64,000 nucleotides of DNA from an uncultured Spartobacteria bacterium. GTDB lineage: Bacteria > Verrucomicrobiota > Verrucomicrobiia > Chthoniobacterales > JAATET01. The stretch is taken from the NCBI GenBank assembly GCA_937901895.1, contig CALGTD010000202.1, positions 29,416 through 93,415 of the forward strand, given 5' to 3'. How positions within the stretch are numbered: position 1 is the first letter of the stretch; every line of letters starts with the position of its first letter. The notes under the pieces were generated by a model that was not told the origin of the DNA, searched no databases, and saw nothing but the letters and a program-made list of their open reading frames with translations. The position numbers and the translations under genes were made by a program. This document shows positions 34,491 to 43,764 of the stretch, one piece after another.

Positions 34491-34519
34491 TTGACACTCA
34501 CTCTCCGGGTGCCTAGCCT
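34491..34519 (+). promoter_or_regulatory. Promoter of the type IV pilus operon
   Basis: TTGACA (34491-34496), 17-base spacer, TAGCCT (34514-34519). The arms GGCACCCG and CGGGTGCC form an inverted repeat around the spacer (from 34484 to 34513), a possible operator. Leader about 60 bases to the GTG at 34586. Confidence 0.65.
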
Positions 34520-34585
34520 GACTCGCCGTATTCCTGAATTGTCTATGGGATATCCGGGACACGGCACGAACAACCCGATAAAGGC

Positions 34586-36442
34586 GTGCAAAAATCTCGG
34601 AACAGTCAACTTCGCGAGTATCGAACGCTCAACAAGCAGGCGCGTTTGGGCTTTCTCTTTTCTCCGGATGCATTTGAGGCGGAACCTTTCAAATTCCGAA
34701 CTCAGTGGCACATCTGGTATGATGGTCATAACGTCGTCAGTTCGGTTCTGCATAAGGGACAGTGGAGGGAAGGGCCCCCGCTGAGCCTAAATGAAATGAA
34801 CGATGTCTCCGTGCTGGAGCGTCATTCAAATCATCTGAAACATCGGCTTTCGGGGCGGTCTCCTCTTGGAATTGTTCTTCACGATGCCTGTGATTTCTCG
34901 ACCGTTACGGTCAAGGGATCTTACTCTGGCGCGGAAAATTTCGAGGAAGCGAAGCTCGTCGCGATGGATAATCCAAGTCGGGTTATCGACGGAACACAAG
35001 ATCCCGATGCCTCATACGGAATCGTCCATCTCAACGGTGCGAAGCGGAATGTTGCGGTGCGCCTTGATGCGTCGAAATTCGAAGCGTTCGAGACCCTCGC
35101 ATCCCTCAACCCCGATCTTCGAATTGGAGTTTACTCAGCACCTATCGAGCTGATTGCCAACACCGGTTGGCTTTTGAAGGAGAGCGCCATCAGTGACGCT
35201 TCCTTAGGAATCGCTCTCATTGTTACCTACGAGAACTTTGCTCTGCTCGCATTGATCGACGAGAACGGATTGCAATCGATCGTCTCGATGCCGATTAGCG
35301 ATAAGCTGGTCCCCGAGGTCGCTCAGCGTATTGAGGTGGAAATTAACCGGTCGGGGATGAGAACGGCTGCTTTGACCTTTCTCGAGTATTCGGGGCGGGA
35401 GTTTGGTGATGCAGTCGATGAGTATTTCAATCCCCCTCCACCGCCTCAGCAAATGCCGCAAGCGCCGCCGGTGGGAGGTGTGGTGACATCTGCCGTCATT
35501 GATCCCCCTGAAGTCGAACCCCCGTTGCCGAAATGGGCGATCGGGGAACTCATGCATTTCAATCGCGACGCTTGGCTGGATGCTGTCCAAAAGTTCGCGG
35601 GTAATCCGAATTGCGAAGTCAGATTCGAAATGCTTCCGCCTTCCGAGCTGACCCCGAAGGTGTTCGGAGGAGACAAGGCCGCCAGTCGTATCATTGCCGC
35701 GGCGCGAACAAATTACAATCGCGAGGTCCGGCGCGCAGCTGCTTCGCGGCTGTCATACTCCGAGAACGCTGCGATCGTTGGTGCTCGCTTGTTGCGAGTC
35801 GGCGTTGCGGCCGGTGTCGTCATAGCGGCAGTTCTTGGGGCGAAGTCCGTTTATGAAACGATCAACAGTCCCGCGTGGAAACTCAATCGTGTTGTCGCAC
35901 AAGCGACTGCCGTGGAAGCGCAACGGTTACTTACGCTTCAAGATGCAGTCACCGCTTGGGATGAAATTCTGAAGCCACGTAGTCAGGCGTGGGCAGCGTT
36001 GGAGTTCGGATCTCTTCTCTTCCCGGAAAAGACCGGCGTCATCCTCGAGAATCTTGAATACACGTGTGTTCCTGGGGCGAACGCGGGCGCACCGCAAGGA
36101 TCGCCAGTATCGCTCAAGAAGACATGGATGTTGCGGGGGTATGCACCACCGTCCGCGATTCCTTATCTCGAAAAGATAAATAGCGAGACAGCAAGCGCGG
36201 CTCTCGAGAAGATTGCGACGATTCTCGACGAACCAGGTCTTCAGCCAGCTCCGGGGTCCGTAGAAGTTCGCGCGGAACGCAAAGCTGCCGGCGCCGATCC
36301 GATTACTGGCCGTGAACGCGTCGAGTTCACGGTGGTTGTGTCGCAGGACCTTTCCGACGACCTCGCATTACCGACGTCCGCTCCGGAGCTGCCGGCGATG
36401 AACGAGGCTCTCAAACCCGCATCGATCCCTTCAACGCTTTGA
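34586..36442 (+). CDS. PilM/PilN-like type IV pilus alignment protein (fused form, tentative)
   Basis: 618 residues from the GTG at 34586, preceded at five bases by AAAGG. The N-terminal 270 residues have an actin-like alternation (SLGIALIVTYENFALLALID, then a RIEVEINRSG helix) reminiscent of PilM/GspL. A proline-rich linker (FNPPPPPQQMPQAPPVGG) follows. After a short domain come one membrane helix (about 405-425, LRVGVAAGVVIAAVLGA) and a periplasmic helix/ferredoxin-like region as in PilN. It heads the operon PilM/N-PilO-PilP-secretin-PilB-PilC. The fold assignments rest mainly on position and topology. Confidence 0.6.
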   Translation: MQKSRNSQLREYRTLNKQARLGFLFSPDAFEAEPFKFRTQWHIWYDGHNVVSSVLHKGQWREGPPLSLNEMNDVSVLERHSNHLKHRLSGRSPLGIVLHDACDFSTVTVKGSYSGAENFEEAKLVAMDNPSRVIDGTQDPDASYGIVHLNGAKRNVAVRLDASKFEAFETLASLNPDLRIGVYSAPIELIANTGWLLKESAISDASLGIALIVTYENFALLALIDENGLQSIVSMPISDKLVPEVAQRIEVEINRSGMRTAALTFLEYSGREFGDAVDEYFNPPPPPQQMPQAPPVGGVVTSAVIDPPEVEPPLPKWAIGELMHFNRDAWLDAVQKFAGNPNCEVRFEMLPPSELTPKVFGGDKAASRIIAAARTNYNREVRRAAASRLSYSENAAIVGARLLRVGVAAGVVIAAVLGAKSVYETINSPAWKLNRVVAQATAVEAQRLLTLQDAVTAWDEILKPRSQAWAALEFGSLLFPEKTGVILENLEYTCVPGANAGAPQGSPVSLKKTWMLRGYAPPSAIPYLEKINSETASAALEKIATILDEPGLQPAPGSVEVRAERKAAGADPITGRERVEFTVVVSQDLSDDLALPTSAPELPAMNEALKPASIPSTL

Positions 36443-37014
36443 ATAAGACACGCCTCATCGCAACTGTTGGATATCTCGTGCCGCTAGGTGTCGCGCTACT
36501 TCTCTATTTTGTAGGGAAGGCGGCATGGGGTCGATTCGATGCCGTCCGCGCGGAACGGCAGGCGGTTTACGACAAATTCAAGGTCGACCGGCTTACGATT
36601 CAGGAAATCGCGCCTGCGCTTCCGAAATACCAGCCTCGACTGGCGTTCTTCCACGCTTTGCTTCACCCGGATCAGTATGGCCTGGTTGGTGACGCCTACA
36701 AGGATGTCGAAGCAAGTCTCGATACTCTCGTTGCGCGTCGGGTCGGATACAGTCAAATGGATGGGGGGGGGGATCTGTTGACCGGTGTAACGATACCGAG
36801 CACAGGTCTGACGGTGAGCTGGGCCGGCAAGTTTCCGCAGCTTCAGTCCGCCGCTCTCCAAATTGAAACCGAACGGCCCAACCTGCTGCTGACGTCCCTC
36901 AATGCGGAATATGAGAGGTCGAGCGGAGAGGACCGTAGGATCAATCTCGTCGAGAAGTATATCGCGTTCTCCGCGCCCCGTTCGTTTTCAACTGAGGCTC
37001 CCGTTGCACAATGA
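36439..37014 (+). CDS. PilO-like inner-membrane protein
   Basis: 191 residues, TTG start overlapping the preceding stop (TTGA). One N-terminal membrane helix (IATVGYLVPLGVALLLYFVG) precedes a periplasmic helix (FDAVRAERQAVYDKFKVDRL) and a small alpha/beta domain. This is the layout of PilO/GspM alignment proteins, which pair with PilN. A run of ten G (36763-36772) in the codons for DGGGD is prone to slippage and could switch the gene off. It is followed by the PilP-like gene with an ATGA overlap. Sequence similarity is low, so the call depends on context. Confidence 0.6.
   Translation: MNKTRLIATVGYLVPLGVALLLYFVGKAAWGRFDAVRAERQAVYDKFKVDRLTIQEIAPALPKYQPRLAFFHALLHPDQYGLVGDAYKDVEASLDTLVARRVGYSQMDGGGDLLTGVTIPSTGLTVSWAGKFPQLQSAALQIETERPNLLLTSLNAEYERSSGEDRRINLVEKYIAFSAPRSFSTEAPVAQ
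36763..36772 (+). repeat. Ten-G homopolymer inside pilO-like coding sequence
   Basis: Uninterrupted G10 encoding part of DGGGD. Gain or loss of one G would frameshift after about residue 110 of 191. Confidence 0.95.
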
Positions 37015-37601
37015 GAAGGACAAAACTCATTTTAATTCCCATCGCAGCAGCCGGCGTGGCCTCGCTCTTCGCTCAAACCTCCGCTGAAGAGCAGATGCGG
37101 ATCGCGAATGACGTATTGAACGCTCAGAAAGAGCTCACGGAGGAAGAGGTTCAAGGTTTCATCGCGAATTCTGACGGAATGGCGAAGGCTGCCGCCCGTT
37201 CGGAGGCTTCGACGATCCAGATCCAGCTCGACAGCTCATCGCGTCGAAAGGACGTCTTTGGGGCGGATGTCGGAGAGCCTGCGGAGATTGAGAGTCCCGA
37301 AGGGGCTTCATCCATTGATGCACGTATCGATGCAGCGCGAGAGGCTGTAAAGGCACTCGATATCGTCGGAATCGCTCCTGAGCGAAATGAATTCTATGTC
37401 GGTGCATGGGTGCTCCATACCGGCGACACCCTCACTCTCGTTCACCAAAAGGAGGTTTTCAGTTTCACGGTCGAAAGCGTGACGCCCGATGCAATCACGT
37501 TCGTCGAAGGGGATACCCAAACAAAGATTCAGGCGCGAATAAACATTATCCCATCCAATAACCCGCCGGAAATGATCCGGATTCCAAGTTTGAAGCCATG
37601 A
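37011..37601 (+). CDS. PilP-like periplasmic protein
   Basis: 196 residues; the start overlaps the preceding stop as ATGA. An N-terminal signal peptide or anchor (LILIPIAAAGVASLFAQ) has no lipobox Cys. A helical segment follows, then a small beta domain (about 125-190: NEFYVGAWVLHTGDTLTLVH, later FTVESVTPDAITFVEGD), comparable to the PilP/GspC HR domain that links the inner-membrane alignment complex to the secretin. Position directly before the secretin gene supports that role. Confidence 0.6.
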   Translation: MRRTKLILIPIAAAGVASLFAQTSAEEQMRIANDVLNAQKELTEEEVQGFIANSDGMAKAAARSEASTIQIQLDSSSRRKDVFGADVGEPAEIESPEGASSIDARIDAAREAVKALDIVGIAPERNEFYVGAWVLHTGDTLTLVHQKEVFSFTVESVTPDAITFVEGDTQTKIQARINIIPSNNPPEMIRIPSLKP

Positions 37602-39565
37602 AAACAAAACTTGCCGCCATCCTCCTATCCGCTGTCGCGACCGTAGCGCTCGCACAGGATCCCATTGGGGCGGACTTTACCACGCCGCCCAATATCCAAC
37701 CAGCGGAGGACGAGCAATCGCAGACGGATGTGGAGCAACCGTCAACGGCCAACGAGGACACGGCGCCTGACGTTTCGTCCGGTGCAGCGGCTTCCGTTGA
37801 CGTCAGGACTGAAGGTGGGGACACGACGGTCGTGGCAGCGCAACCGCCACCTGAGTCTCAGGCGATGGCCTCTGATGGAACCTGGGTCCGTCAGATGAGT
37901 CTGAACGACCTACTTCAGGTTCTCGCACGGCGTCTTGGACTGCAATACTTCTACAATCCGAAACTGGCGGACATCCGGGTCACAGGAAACCTCGAAGAGA
38001 AAGTCCCGAGTCTCGATGACATCAAGTCAATGGCCCTCCAATATGACGTTCTTGTCGACGCTAACGGCAGAACGCTTGTCGCCTATGCCCGCGATCAGCT
38101 CTCTCAGCTCCCAAAAACGGACTACGTCTACACTCTGAAATATCTCCGCCCCAATTCACGGTTCTTTTCTCCGGTCGTTACGACTGGGCCAGAAATGGGT
38201 GTTAGCAGTTATCAGACGCAGCCGGCTCTTAATGATGAAGCCGGAGACGGGATTGGGGAGAATTTCAAAGCCCTTCTGGCACCCGCACTCAGCCCCAACG
38301 GCGCGGTCTCCTATGAGCCGAAAACCAATCAGCTCATCATTTCAGACAATCAATACAGCTTGGCCAGAGCTATTGAAATGCTCGACAAGCTGGACAAGCC
38401 GAAGAAGCAAATCATCGTCCAGGTCCGGATTCTTCGCCTGAACAGCAATGCCGCGAATCGTAGTGGTGTCGATTGGAGTCAAACACTCGGGGAGACGGGA
38501 TTGCAAATTGGTGCGACGGCGGTGGGCCCGCTCGATCAGATTTTCAAGACAACACCCGTCTTCGGCAACGCAGCAACAGTTGCTGAAACGGCCCTGGATA
38601 CTGCCGGCGACGTTCTTGATGGTGGAGCAGATGCGGTTGCCGATGTTGCATCTACCAACGCCGGGATCATTTTGAGCCCACTTCAGCTCAACGCGGTGCT
38701 TCGCGCCCTCTTCCAAAATGACCTCGCCACGCAGGAAAGCGGGCCCGCAGTCATTACTGAAGACAACGAGCCCGCAATCTTCCGGGTCGTGGATCGTATT
38801 CCGATCGTCGAGCAGGAAATCTCGGAAGGTGGTAATGGTGGAACACCGATCATCGCCACGGATGTCCGATATCGCATTGACGAAACGGATCCGATTGACC
38901 CTGCGAATAGTCGTGAAATCGGTGTCAGCGTTGCCGTCACGCCGGGATTACTTCCCGATGGAACGATTCGCATGAAGTTGTTGCCGCGAGTGGCGTCGGT
39001 CACGAAATACACGAAGGTATTCACGGGATATCGGAACATCTATAACGAGTATCCGAATGTAAATGAGACGTCAGTCGAAGCGAGGGCACGTATCCCTGAC
39101 GGTTATACGCTCGTGCTCGGCGGATATTATCAAGATCAGGATCGGCGCATTGATAACAAAGTGCCTCTGCTCGGGGATATCCCCGGACTGTCTTTCGCGT
39201 TCCGCTCCACCACGCGAGAGAAGATCCGAAGCAACATTGTCTTTCTGATCACGCCTACCAGCTACGATCCAAGCAATGTCGAGGGCGCCGTGGCGACAAA
39301 CGAGATGCTGCGTCAGCAGTATATCGTCCCGAAAGACTCGAAGTATCCTGATCCCGATTGGCCGAAAGAAGATTCCGACCCGAATTTGGGGCAGCGTTTG
39401 TCAAATCTCTGGCCGTTCAAGAAGAAGGATCGGACGAAGGAATTCATCCTTTCAGCGGAGAACCCACAGAACGAAGGGTTGCGTCCAGTGATTACAAAGC
39501 AGCAGCAGAATCAGATGCGGCTGGAAGAGGAAATTCGCGGAACCCCTGCCTCACCTCAAGAATAG
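37598..39565 (+). CDS. Secretin, outer-membrane pore of type IV pilus
   Basis: 655 residues, start overlapping the PilP-like stop (ATGA). Signal peptide ILLSAVATVALAQ. After an acidic linker, an N-domain (LNDLLQVLARRLGLQYFYNP) and a ring-building NolW-like segment (DYVYTLKYLRPNSRFFSPVV; SYEPKTNQLIISDNQYSLAR) lead to the secretin domain (about 360-610). This ends in the classic VPLLGDIPGLSFAFRSTTRE and SNIVFLITPTSYD. It corresponds to PilQ/GspD and would form the multimeric gate for the pilus. A C-terminal tail of about 80 residues is charged. The family is certain; PilQ rather than GspD is inferred from the pilT/pilB/pilC context. Confidence 0.95.
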   Translation: MKTKLAAILLSAVATVALAQDPIGADFTTPPNIQPAEDEQSQTDVEQPSTANEDTAPDVSSGAAASVDVRTEGGDTTVVAAQPPPESQAMASDGTWVRQMSLNDLLQVLARRLGLQYFYNPKLADIRVTGNLEEKVPSLDDIKSMALQYDVLVDANGRTLVAYARDQLSQLPKTDYVYTLKYLRPNSRFFSPVVTTGPEMGVSSYQTQPALNDEAGDGIGENFKALLAPALSPNGAVSYEPKTNQLIISDNQYSLARAIEMLDKLDKPKKQIIVQVRILRLNSNAANRSGVDWSQTLGETGLQIGATAVGPLDQIFKTTPVFGNAATVAETALDTAGDVLDGGADAVADVASTNAGIILSPLQLNAVLRALFQNDLATQESGPAVITEDNEPAIFRVVDRIPIVEQEISEGGNGGTPIIATDVRYRIDETDPIDPANSREIGVSVAVTPGLLPDGTIRMKLLPRVASVTKYTKVFTGYRNIYNEYPNVNETSVEARARIPDGYTLVLGGYYQDQDRRIDNKVPLLGDIPGLSFAFRSTTREKIRSNIVFLITPTSYDPSNVEGAVATNEMLRQQYIVPKDSKYPDPDWPKEDSDPNLGQRLSNLWPFKKKDRTKEFILSAENPQNEGLRPVITKQQQNQMRLEEEIRGTPASPQE

Positions 39566-39570
39566 GCCAC

Positions 39571-40353
39571 GTGCAGATACGTCGAATCCAAGTTGTCCGA
39601 CCGCGCCCCGGTGAGACGGGAACCCCTCCCGCCCCTCTCGGGAGACCTGATGAACGCTCGATTCCGGACGAAAGCTTTCCGGCATCAAGGAGTGCGACGG
39701 CAAATGCTCCGGACAAGGCCATGAATGGAGCATCCATCAACGGATCGACGATTTCAGTAACTACACAGACCCCTACTCCTGAGTCAGGTGAGGCGGACCA
39801 ACGTCCGGTAAGTCTGCCTCCGCGCAAGCCAACGGGTTTCACCCAGGAGGAGCTTCAGCTTCTTCGTTCATGGACGACAAACACCATAACCAGGTTGCTG
39901 ACGTTGAATGCCCTTGGACGGCAGGATGCCAGCGAGAGGCTTCAGGCGTGGATTGACAAAAAAGGGTGGGATACCGATGTCCGAGACCCATTGCTCGACT
40001 ACGTCGACAAGCGATCCTCACGTTTTGTGGAGGAGTTGGAACAGCTTGCCTCGAAGGTGCAGCCTCGCAATGCCGAAATACACGTTTGCGACTTTGCGGA
40101 GTTGATGTCGGTGGATTGGGGCAAAATCCCCAAAGAGATTCAACGACTGCTCGAACTGTCCGCATGCGTCCCGATCTGTATGGCGGGCGATTGCGCGTCT
40201 CTCGTCATTGGTAGCATCAATCCCATGATGGCGGATGCCGTAGCGCAGGAAATCCAAAAGCGCCCCCTCGCAGATCGACCGGTGCCATTTGTAACCCCCA
40301 TGCGACTACTTTGGTCTCCATGGGTCACGCTACTCGCTAGGTATGGAATTTGA
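39571..40353 (+). CDS. Stand-alone PilB N-terminal (MshEN/GspE_N-like) domain protein
   Basis: 260 residues from the GTG at 39571, five bases after the secretin stop; the open frame upstream of this lies inside the secretin gene. The first 90 residues are proline/serine-rich. The last 95 contain IHVCDFAELM, PKEIQRLLELSACVPICMAG and SLVIGSINPMMADAVAQEIQ, which follow the pattern of the small N-domain of PilB/GspE ATPases that binds nucleotides such as c-di-GMP or the PilM complex. The following ATPase has its own similar domain, so this appears to be an extra, separated copy. Ends overlap pilB by 11 bases. Confidence 0.6.
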   Translation: MQIRRIQVVRPRPGETGTPPAPLGRPDERSIPDESFPASRSATANAPDKAMNGASINGSTISVTTQTPTPESGEADQRPVSLPPRKPTGFTQEELQLLRSWTTNTITRLLTLNALGRQDASERLQAWIDKKGWDTDVRDPLLDYVDKRSSRFVEELEQLASKVQPRNAEIHVCDFAELMSVDWGKIPKEIQRLLELSACVPICMAGDCASLVIGSINPMMADAVAQEIQKRPLADRPVPFVTPMRLLWSPWVTLLARYGI

Positions 40354-42064
40354 TCTTGGGTTTCCGATGCCGCCCTCCGTGGCGACCGATCTAATCGCAA
40401 CGCTGCGGAGCAAACATCCACGGCGGGCGAACATGACGCCCGATGCACTCGAGCGCGATGTGCAACGCGCGGAGATGCAAGCGGCTGTAGCCTCCAACGT
40501 AAAGATCCCCTTCGTGCAGGGTCTAATCAACCATGTTGATAGGGGCCTGTTGTCATCGCTCGATGTAAACGTGCTGCGGAAATCGATGACGATTCCGGTG
40601 ATTCAACACGATAACCGGATCACGGTTGCCGTTGGGAATCCATTCAACATGGACGGCGTGGACCATTGCCGTCACATGTTTGCAGGTTCGACGATTGTCG
40701 TCGTAATGGCGCCGATCCCTGAGATTGAACGGGGATATGGAGCGGCCGTTGAGAACACATCGGCGCATGATAGCGCGATCGAGTCTCTTGAACGGATCGA
40801 CAACTGGTCCGATGCAAAGGTTTTCGACATCAGCGAGCAGCAACACGAGGCTGTCATTGAGGCAATCCGGTTGATGTTCGAGGATGCGGTCAGCAAGGGG
40901 GCGACCGATATCCATCTTTGGTGTGAAATGGGAGAGAAGGGGGCTCGGTTGCGGAGAGCCTACCGTATCAACGGTATTCTCCGTCATCACGTTGAAGTTC
41001 CGGACAATCTCGTCACCAGAATGGATGCCGTTCTGATGTCCCAGGTGGGGGTTCCAACAGAAAAGGCACGGACAGGCGTTCCCATTAGTGCCCGCCTGAT
41101 TCTGGCAACCTCAACCGGGAGAAAGATTGCCTGCCGTTATGAACGAACGCCGGCGCATCACGGGTATCACATAACGCTCCGTCTTCAGGACCAAGGCGAT
41201 ATGGATCTGGTCCTTGGCAAGGGGACGCTAAGCTTTCCGGAACCGGAAATGCTCGAAATCGATAGATCGTTGGAGGCCAGTGACGGATTGATCATGATAT
41301 CGGGCGCAACTGGGTCCGGAAAGACGACGACACTCGCAGCAATGTTGAACCGTCTAGCGATCCCGGAGGAGCTGACCTGCACGGTTGAAGACCCCGTCGA
41401 GCGGGAGGTGAGAAATGTCATTCACCAGCCCCTAAAGGAAGGCGGCTTCACCAGTATGATTCGTTCACTCGTGCGAAGTGATCCGGACAATATCATGGTG
41501 GGCGAGATTCGAGACGGGGAAGAGTGCAAGGCAACGATGAACCTTGCTATCACAGGCCACCTTGTTCTCACTACGATCCACTCTGTCAGTGCTGCCGACA
41601 TCCTGAGTCGATGCAGGCAATGGGGCGTTCCGATTTTTGATCTTATCCGGACGTTGCGTCTTCTCATGGCGCAACGCCTGGTTGAACTCGTCTGCGAGAA
41701 CGAAGGTTGCAGGAAGCTCGATCGGATCTCCGATCGTGAAATGAAGCTCTACAAACTCACCGACGACTACCGGGATATTGATATCGTCCGTCCGATAAAA
41801 GGAAACATGTCCTGCCCCCGCTGTGGGGGTGTCGGATATTCGAGGCGAACCGTAATCGCGGAGGTCATCCCTTTCGACGATGAGCTGTGCTCTGCGCTAA
41901 CGAATCCCGAAACGATCGCCGGAGATGTTGAGCGCCATGTCCGTGAGCGTCACAAGGATCTGAAGTCGCTCAAACAACACGGCCTGGACCTTATCAAGCA
42001 GCAGAAGACCGATCTCATCGCCGTGAAGCGTGTCGTGAACCTCGCACACTCGACATTATCATGA
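40343..42064 (+). CDS. pilB: Type IV pilus extension ATPase
   Basis: 573 residues. N-domain (MTIPVIQHDNRITVAVGNPF) at about 80-130. The catalytic core has DIHLWCE, the Walker A SGATGSGKTTTLAAML, Asp box CTVEDPVEREV, Walker B NIMVGEIRDGEE and His box TGHLVLTTIHS. Four cysteines (CENEGCRKL and CPRCGGVGYSRR) form the zinc-binding element typical of GspE/PilB extension ATPases, which separates it from PilT. It hydrolyses ATP to polymerise pilins from the inner membrane, acting with PilC. It overlaps the stand-alone N-domain gene and the pilC gene. Confidence 0.95.
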   Translation: MEFDLGFPMPPSVATDLIATLRSKHPRRANMTPDALERDVQRAEMQAAVASNVKIPFVQGLINHVDRGLLSSLDVNVLRKSMTIPVIQHDNRITVAVGNPFNMDGVDHCRHMFAGSTIVVVMAPIPEIERGYGAAVENTSAHDSAIESLERIDNWSDAKVFDISEQQHEAVIEAIRLMFEDAVSKGATDIHLWCEMGEKGARLRRAYRINGILRHHVEVPDNLVTRMDAVLMSQVGVPTEKARTGVPISARLILATSTGRKIACRYERTPAHHGYHITLRLQDQGDMDLVLGKGTLSFPEPEMLEIDRSLEASDGLIMISGATGSGKTTTLAAMLNRLAIPEELTCTVEDPVEREVRNVIHQPLKEGGFTSMIRSLVRSDPDNIMVGEIRDGEECKATMNLAITGHLVLTTIHSVSAADILSRCRQWGVPIFDLIRTLRLLMAQRLVELVCENEGCRKLDRISDREMKLYKLTDDYRDIDIVRPIKGNMSCPRCGGVGYSRRTVIAEVIPFDDELCSALTNPETIAGDVERHVRERHKDLKSLKQHGLDLIKQQKTDLIAVKRVVNLAHSTLS

Positions 42065-43314
42065 CGCAACTCTACGATATCACTCTTCGAAAAGGGAACC
42101 GAGCTGTAACGGAGAGGCGCGAGTATCCTTCAGAACATCTTGCGTGGCGATCCTGGCGAGATGGATGGACTGTCACTTCGGTAGTTCCGGCAGACGAAAG
42201 TCCGGAGATTGCGACCGGCAAGAATAGCAAAAAGAAGGGACTGATTCGCGGAAAGCGGATGATCCGGTTCTGCAAGACCGTAGGAGCAATGCTCCGGGGG
42301 CAGATGAAGCTGGAAACGGCTTTGGAGCTTTACGCGAGACGGCTCGAGGATGCCGATCTCGCGAACGTATTGAACGAGGTCGTCCGCAAGATTACGAAAC
42401 AAGGCGAGAGACCGCATGTTGCCTTCGAGCAGACAGGGCGCTTTGATCCACAATTCATCGCGATCGTGAAAGCTGCTGATCAGGCGAGCTCGATGGGCCG
42501 GGGTCTTCGCAAACTGGCGGACCGGATGGAGAAGTCCCAAAACCTCGCCAAGAGTCTTTTCGCAGAACTATCGATCCCTGGACTGGCGGCAATTCTTGGA
42601 ACCGTGGGATTTGTCGTTCTTCAGTTCGGCGCGGTCCGGACGATGGAACAACTAAGTGAAGCTCTGCGAGTGGATCCGGGGACGATCATGGGAACGGTCT
42701 TCGCGATCGGAAGGTTTACGCGGCAGACCTGGCCAATTTTCGCCATCGCATTCATCGGGACTGTCATCTTCTTCTGGTTGATGCCGATGGCGCGGGAACA
42801 AGTGTTGGCGTTCTTGATGGGTAAGATCAAAACACTCCGCGACATGATTCTAGGCATGCGGCAGTTGACCATTATGGGGACCATGGATCTTTTGCTGAAT
42901 TGCTATGGTCCAAACTCCGGGCTTGGTATGACGGCCGCATTAAAAGCGGCAACAGACGTGTCGGAGGGGACGCAATATCATGAGGAGCTGAAACGCGTTA
43001 CTACCCTCTACACGAGAGAAGGCGTGAGCCTCGGAAACGCATTGGAGACCAACTCCTCGTTTGATCCACAAATCACGCAACTCCTCGGTATCGGTGAGGA
43101 GACCAATTCGGCTGGAGACCAGGTTGCCAATATTTGCGAGATGTATGACGAGCTGACCTCCGATGCAATGGCACGTTTCAAAATGACGGCATACCTTGGG
43201 GTTCTGATATACGTCGTTTGCCTTGTTGTTCTGATTGCTGCCGGCGTCGTGTTCCCATCGATCATTCTGGGACCAAAAATGATTACCCCAAACGCGGGAA
43301 GCGGGATAGGCTGA
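42061..43314 (+). CDS. pilC: Type IV pilus inner-membrane platform protein
   Basis: 417 residues, ATGA overlap with pilB. It carries the two T2SSF-type domains: the first at about 65-190 with MIRFCKTVGAMLRGQMKLET and ADQASSMGRGLRKLADRME, the second at about 265-400 with LLLNCYGPNSGLGMTAALKA and LLGIGEETNSAGDQ. Three membrane segments are visible (LAAILGTVGFVVLQFGAV; IFAIAFIGTVIFFWLMP; LGVLIYVVCLVVLIAAGVVF). This matches PilC/GspF, the rotor-like partner of PilB and PilT. The family and role are firm. Confidence 0.92.
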   Translation: MTQLYDITLRKGNRAVTERREYPSEHLAWRSWRDGWTVTSVVPADESPEIATGKNSKKKGLIRGKRMIRFCKTVGAMLRGQMKLETALELYARRLEDADLANVLNEVVRKITKQGERPHVAFEQTGRFDPQFIAIVKAADQASSMGRGLRKLADRMEKSQNLAKSLFAELSIPGLAAILGTVGFVVLQFGAVRTMEQLSEALRVDPGTIMGTVFAIGRFTRQTWPIFAIAFIGTVIFFWLMPMAREQVLAFLMGKIKTLRDMILGMRQLTIMGTMDLLLNCYGPNSGLGMTAALKAATDVSEGTQYHEELKRVTTLYTREGVSLGNALETNSSFDPQITQLLGIGEETNSAGDQVANICEMYDELTSDAMARFKMTAYLGVLIYVVCLVVLIAAGVVFPSIILGPKMITPNAGSGIG

Positions 43315-43319
43315 GATGC

Positions 43320-43718
43320 GTGAAGACCGCCCTCGACCATTGGTTATTGCGGACGTTCGTCTTTGAATATCGAGTTCATGCGAATGTTGTCCCGTCGCAT
43401 CTGCCGATCGACGTCGAGGTCCGGAAGGGGAGCCATCGTTGGGATTACCAATTCGTCTGTGACTCTGAACGTGCATTCCATGAGTTGACGGAGCGGCTAT
43501 CCCAAACCTGCTACGCCTTTCAAAGCGCGGTTGTGGTCCGTGATACGCCATACGCAAAAGCTCTTGCGAAACTTGCACGTGAATCGATTGCGATTCGGCT
43601 TGTGTGGTGGATTGCTTACGTTCTTCTTGGTGGTGGCCTTGCGATTCTAGCGGGAAAGGCCATCGGCGGATCGTCCTTGTTGAATCGCATTCTCGGATAC
43701 GCGAAACCGAGTTTCTAA
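43320..43718 (+). CDS. Small bitopic membrane protein in pilus operon
   Basis: 132 residues from the GTG at 43320, five bases after the pilC stop. A possible ATG-led frame further upstream lies within pilC. Residues 1-90 form a soluble domain (FVFEYRVHANVVPSHLPIDV). One hydrophobic stretch follows near residue 100 (LVWWIAYVLLGGGLAILAG), then a short tail. No family is recognised. Being the last gene before a new promoter, it closes the first pilus transcription unit and may assist the PilB-PilC platform. Confidence 0.55.
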   Translation: MKTALDHWLLRTFVFEYRVHANVVPSHLPIDVEVRKGSHRWDYQFVCDSERAFHELTERLSQTCYAFQSAVVVRDTPYAKALAKLARESIAIRLVWWIAYVLLGGGLAILAGKAIGGSSLLNRILGYAKPSF

Positions 43719-43729
43719 AGGTGACCCCC

Positions 43730-43758
43730 TTGCCGGTAGGGCTGTTCGTTCCTACGTT
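43730..43758 (+). promoter_or_regulatory. Promoter of lipoprotein-ABC-pilin operon (leaderless)
   Basis: TTGCCG (43730-43735), 17-base spacer, TACGTT (43753-43758). The -10 ends seven bases before the ATG at 43765, so the transcript would begin at the start codon. Confidence 0.6.
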
Positions 43759-43764
43759 TCGGCA

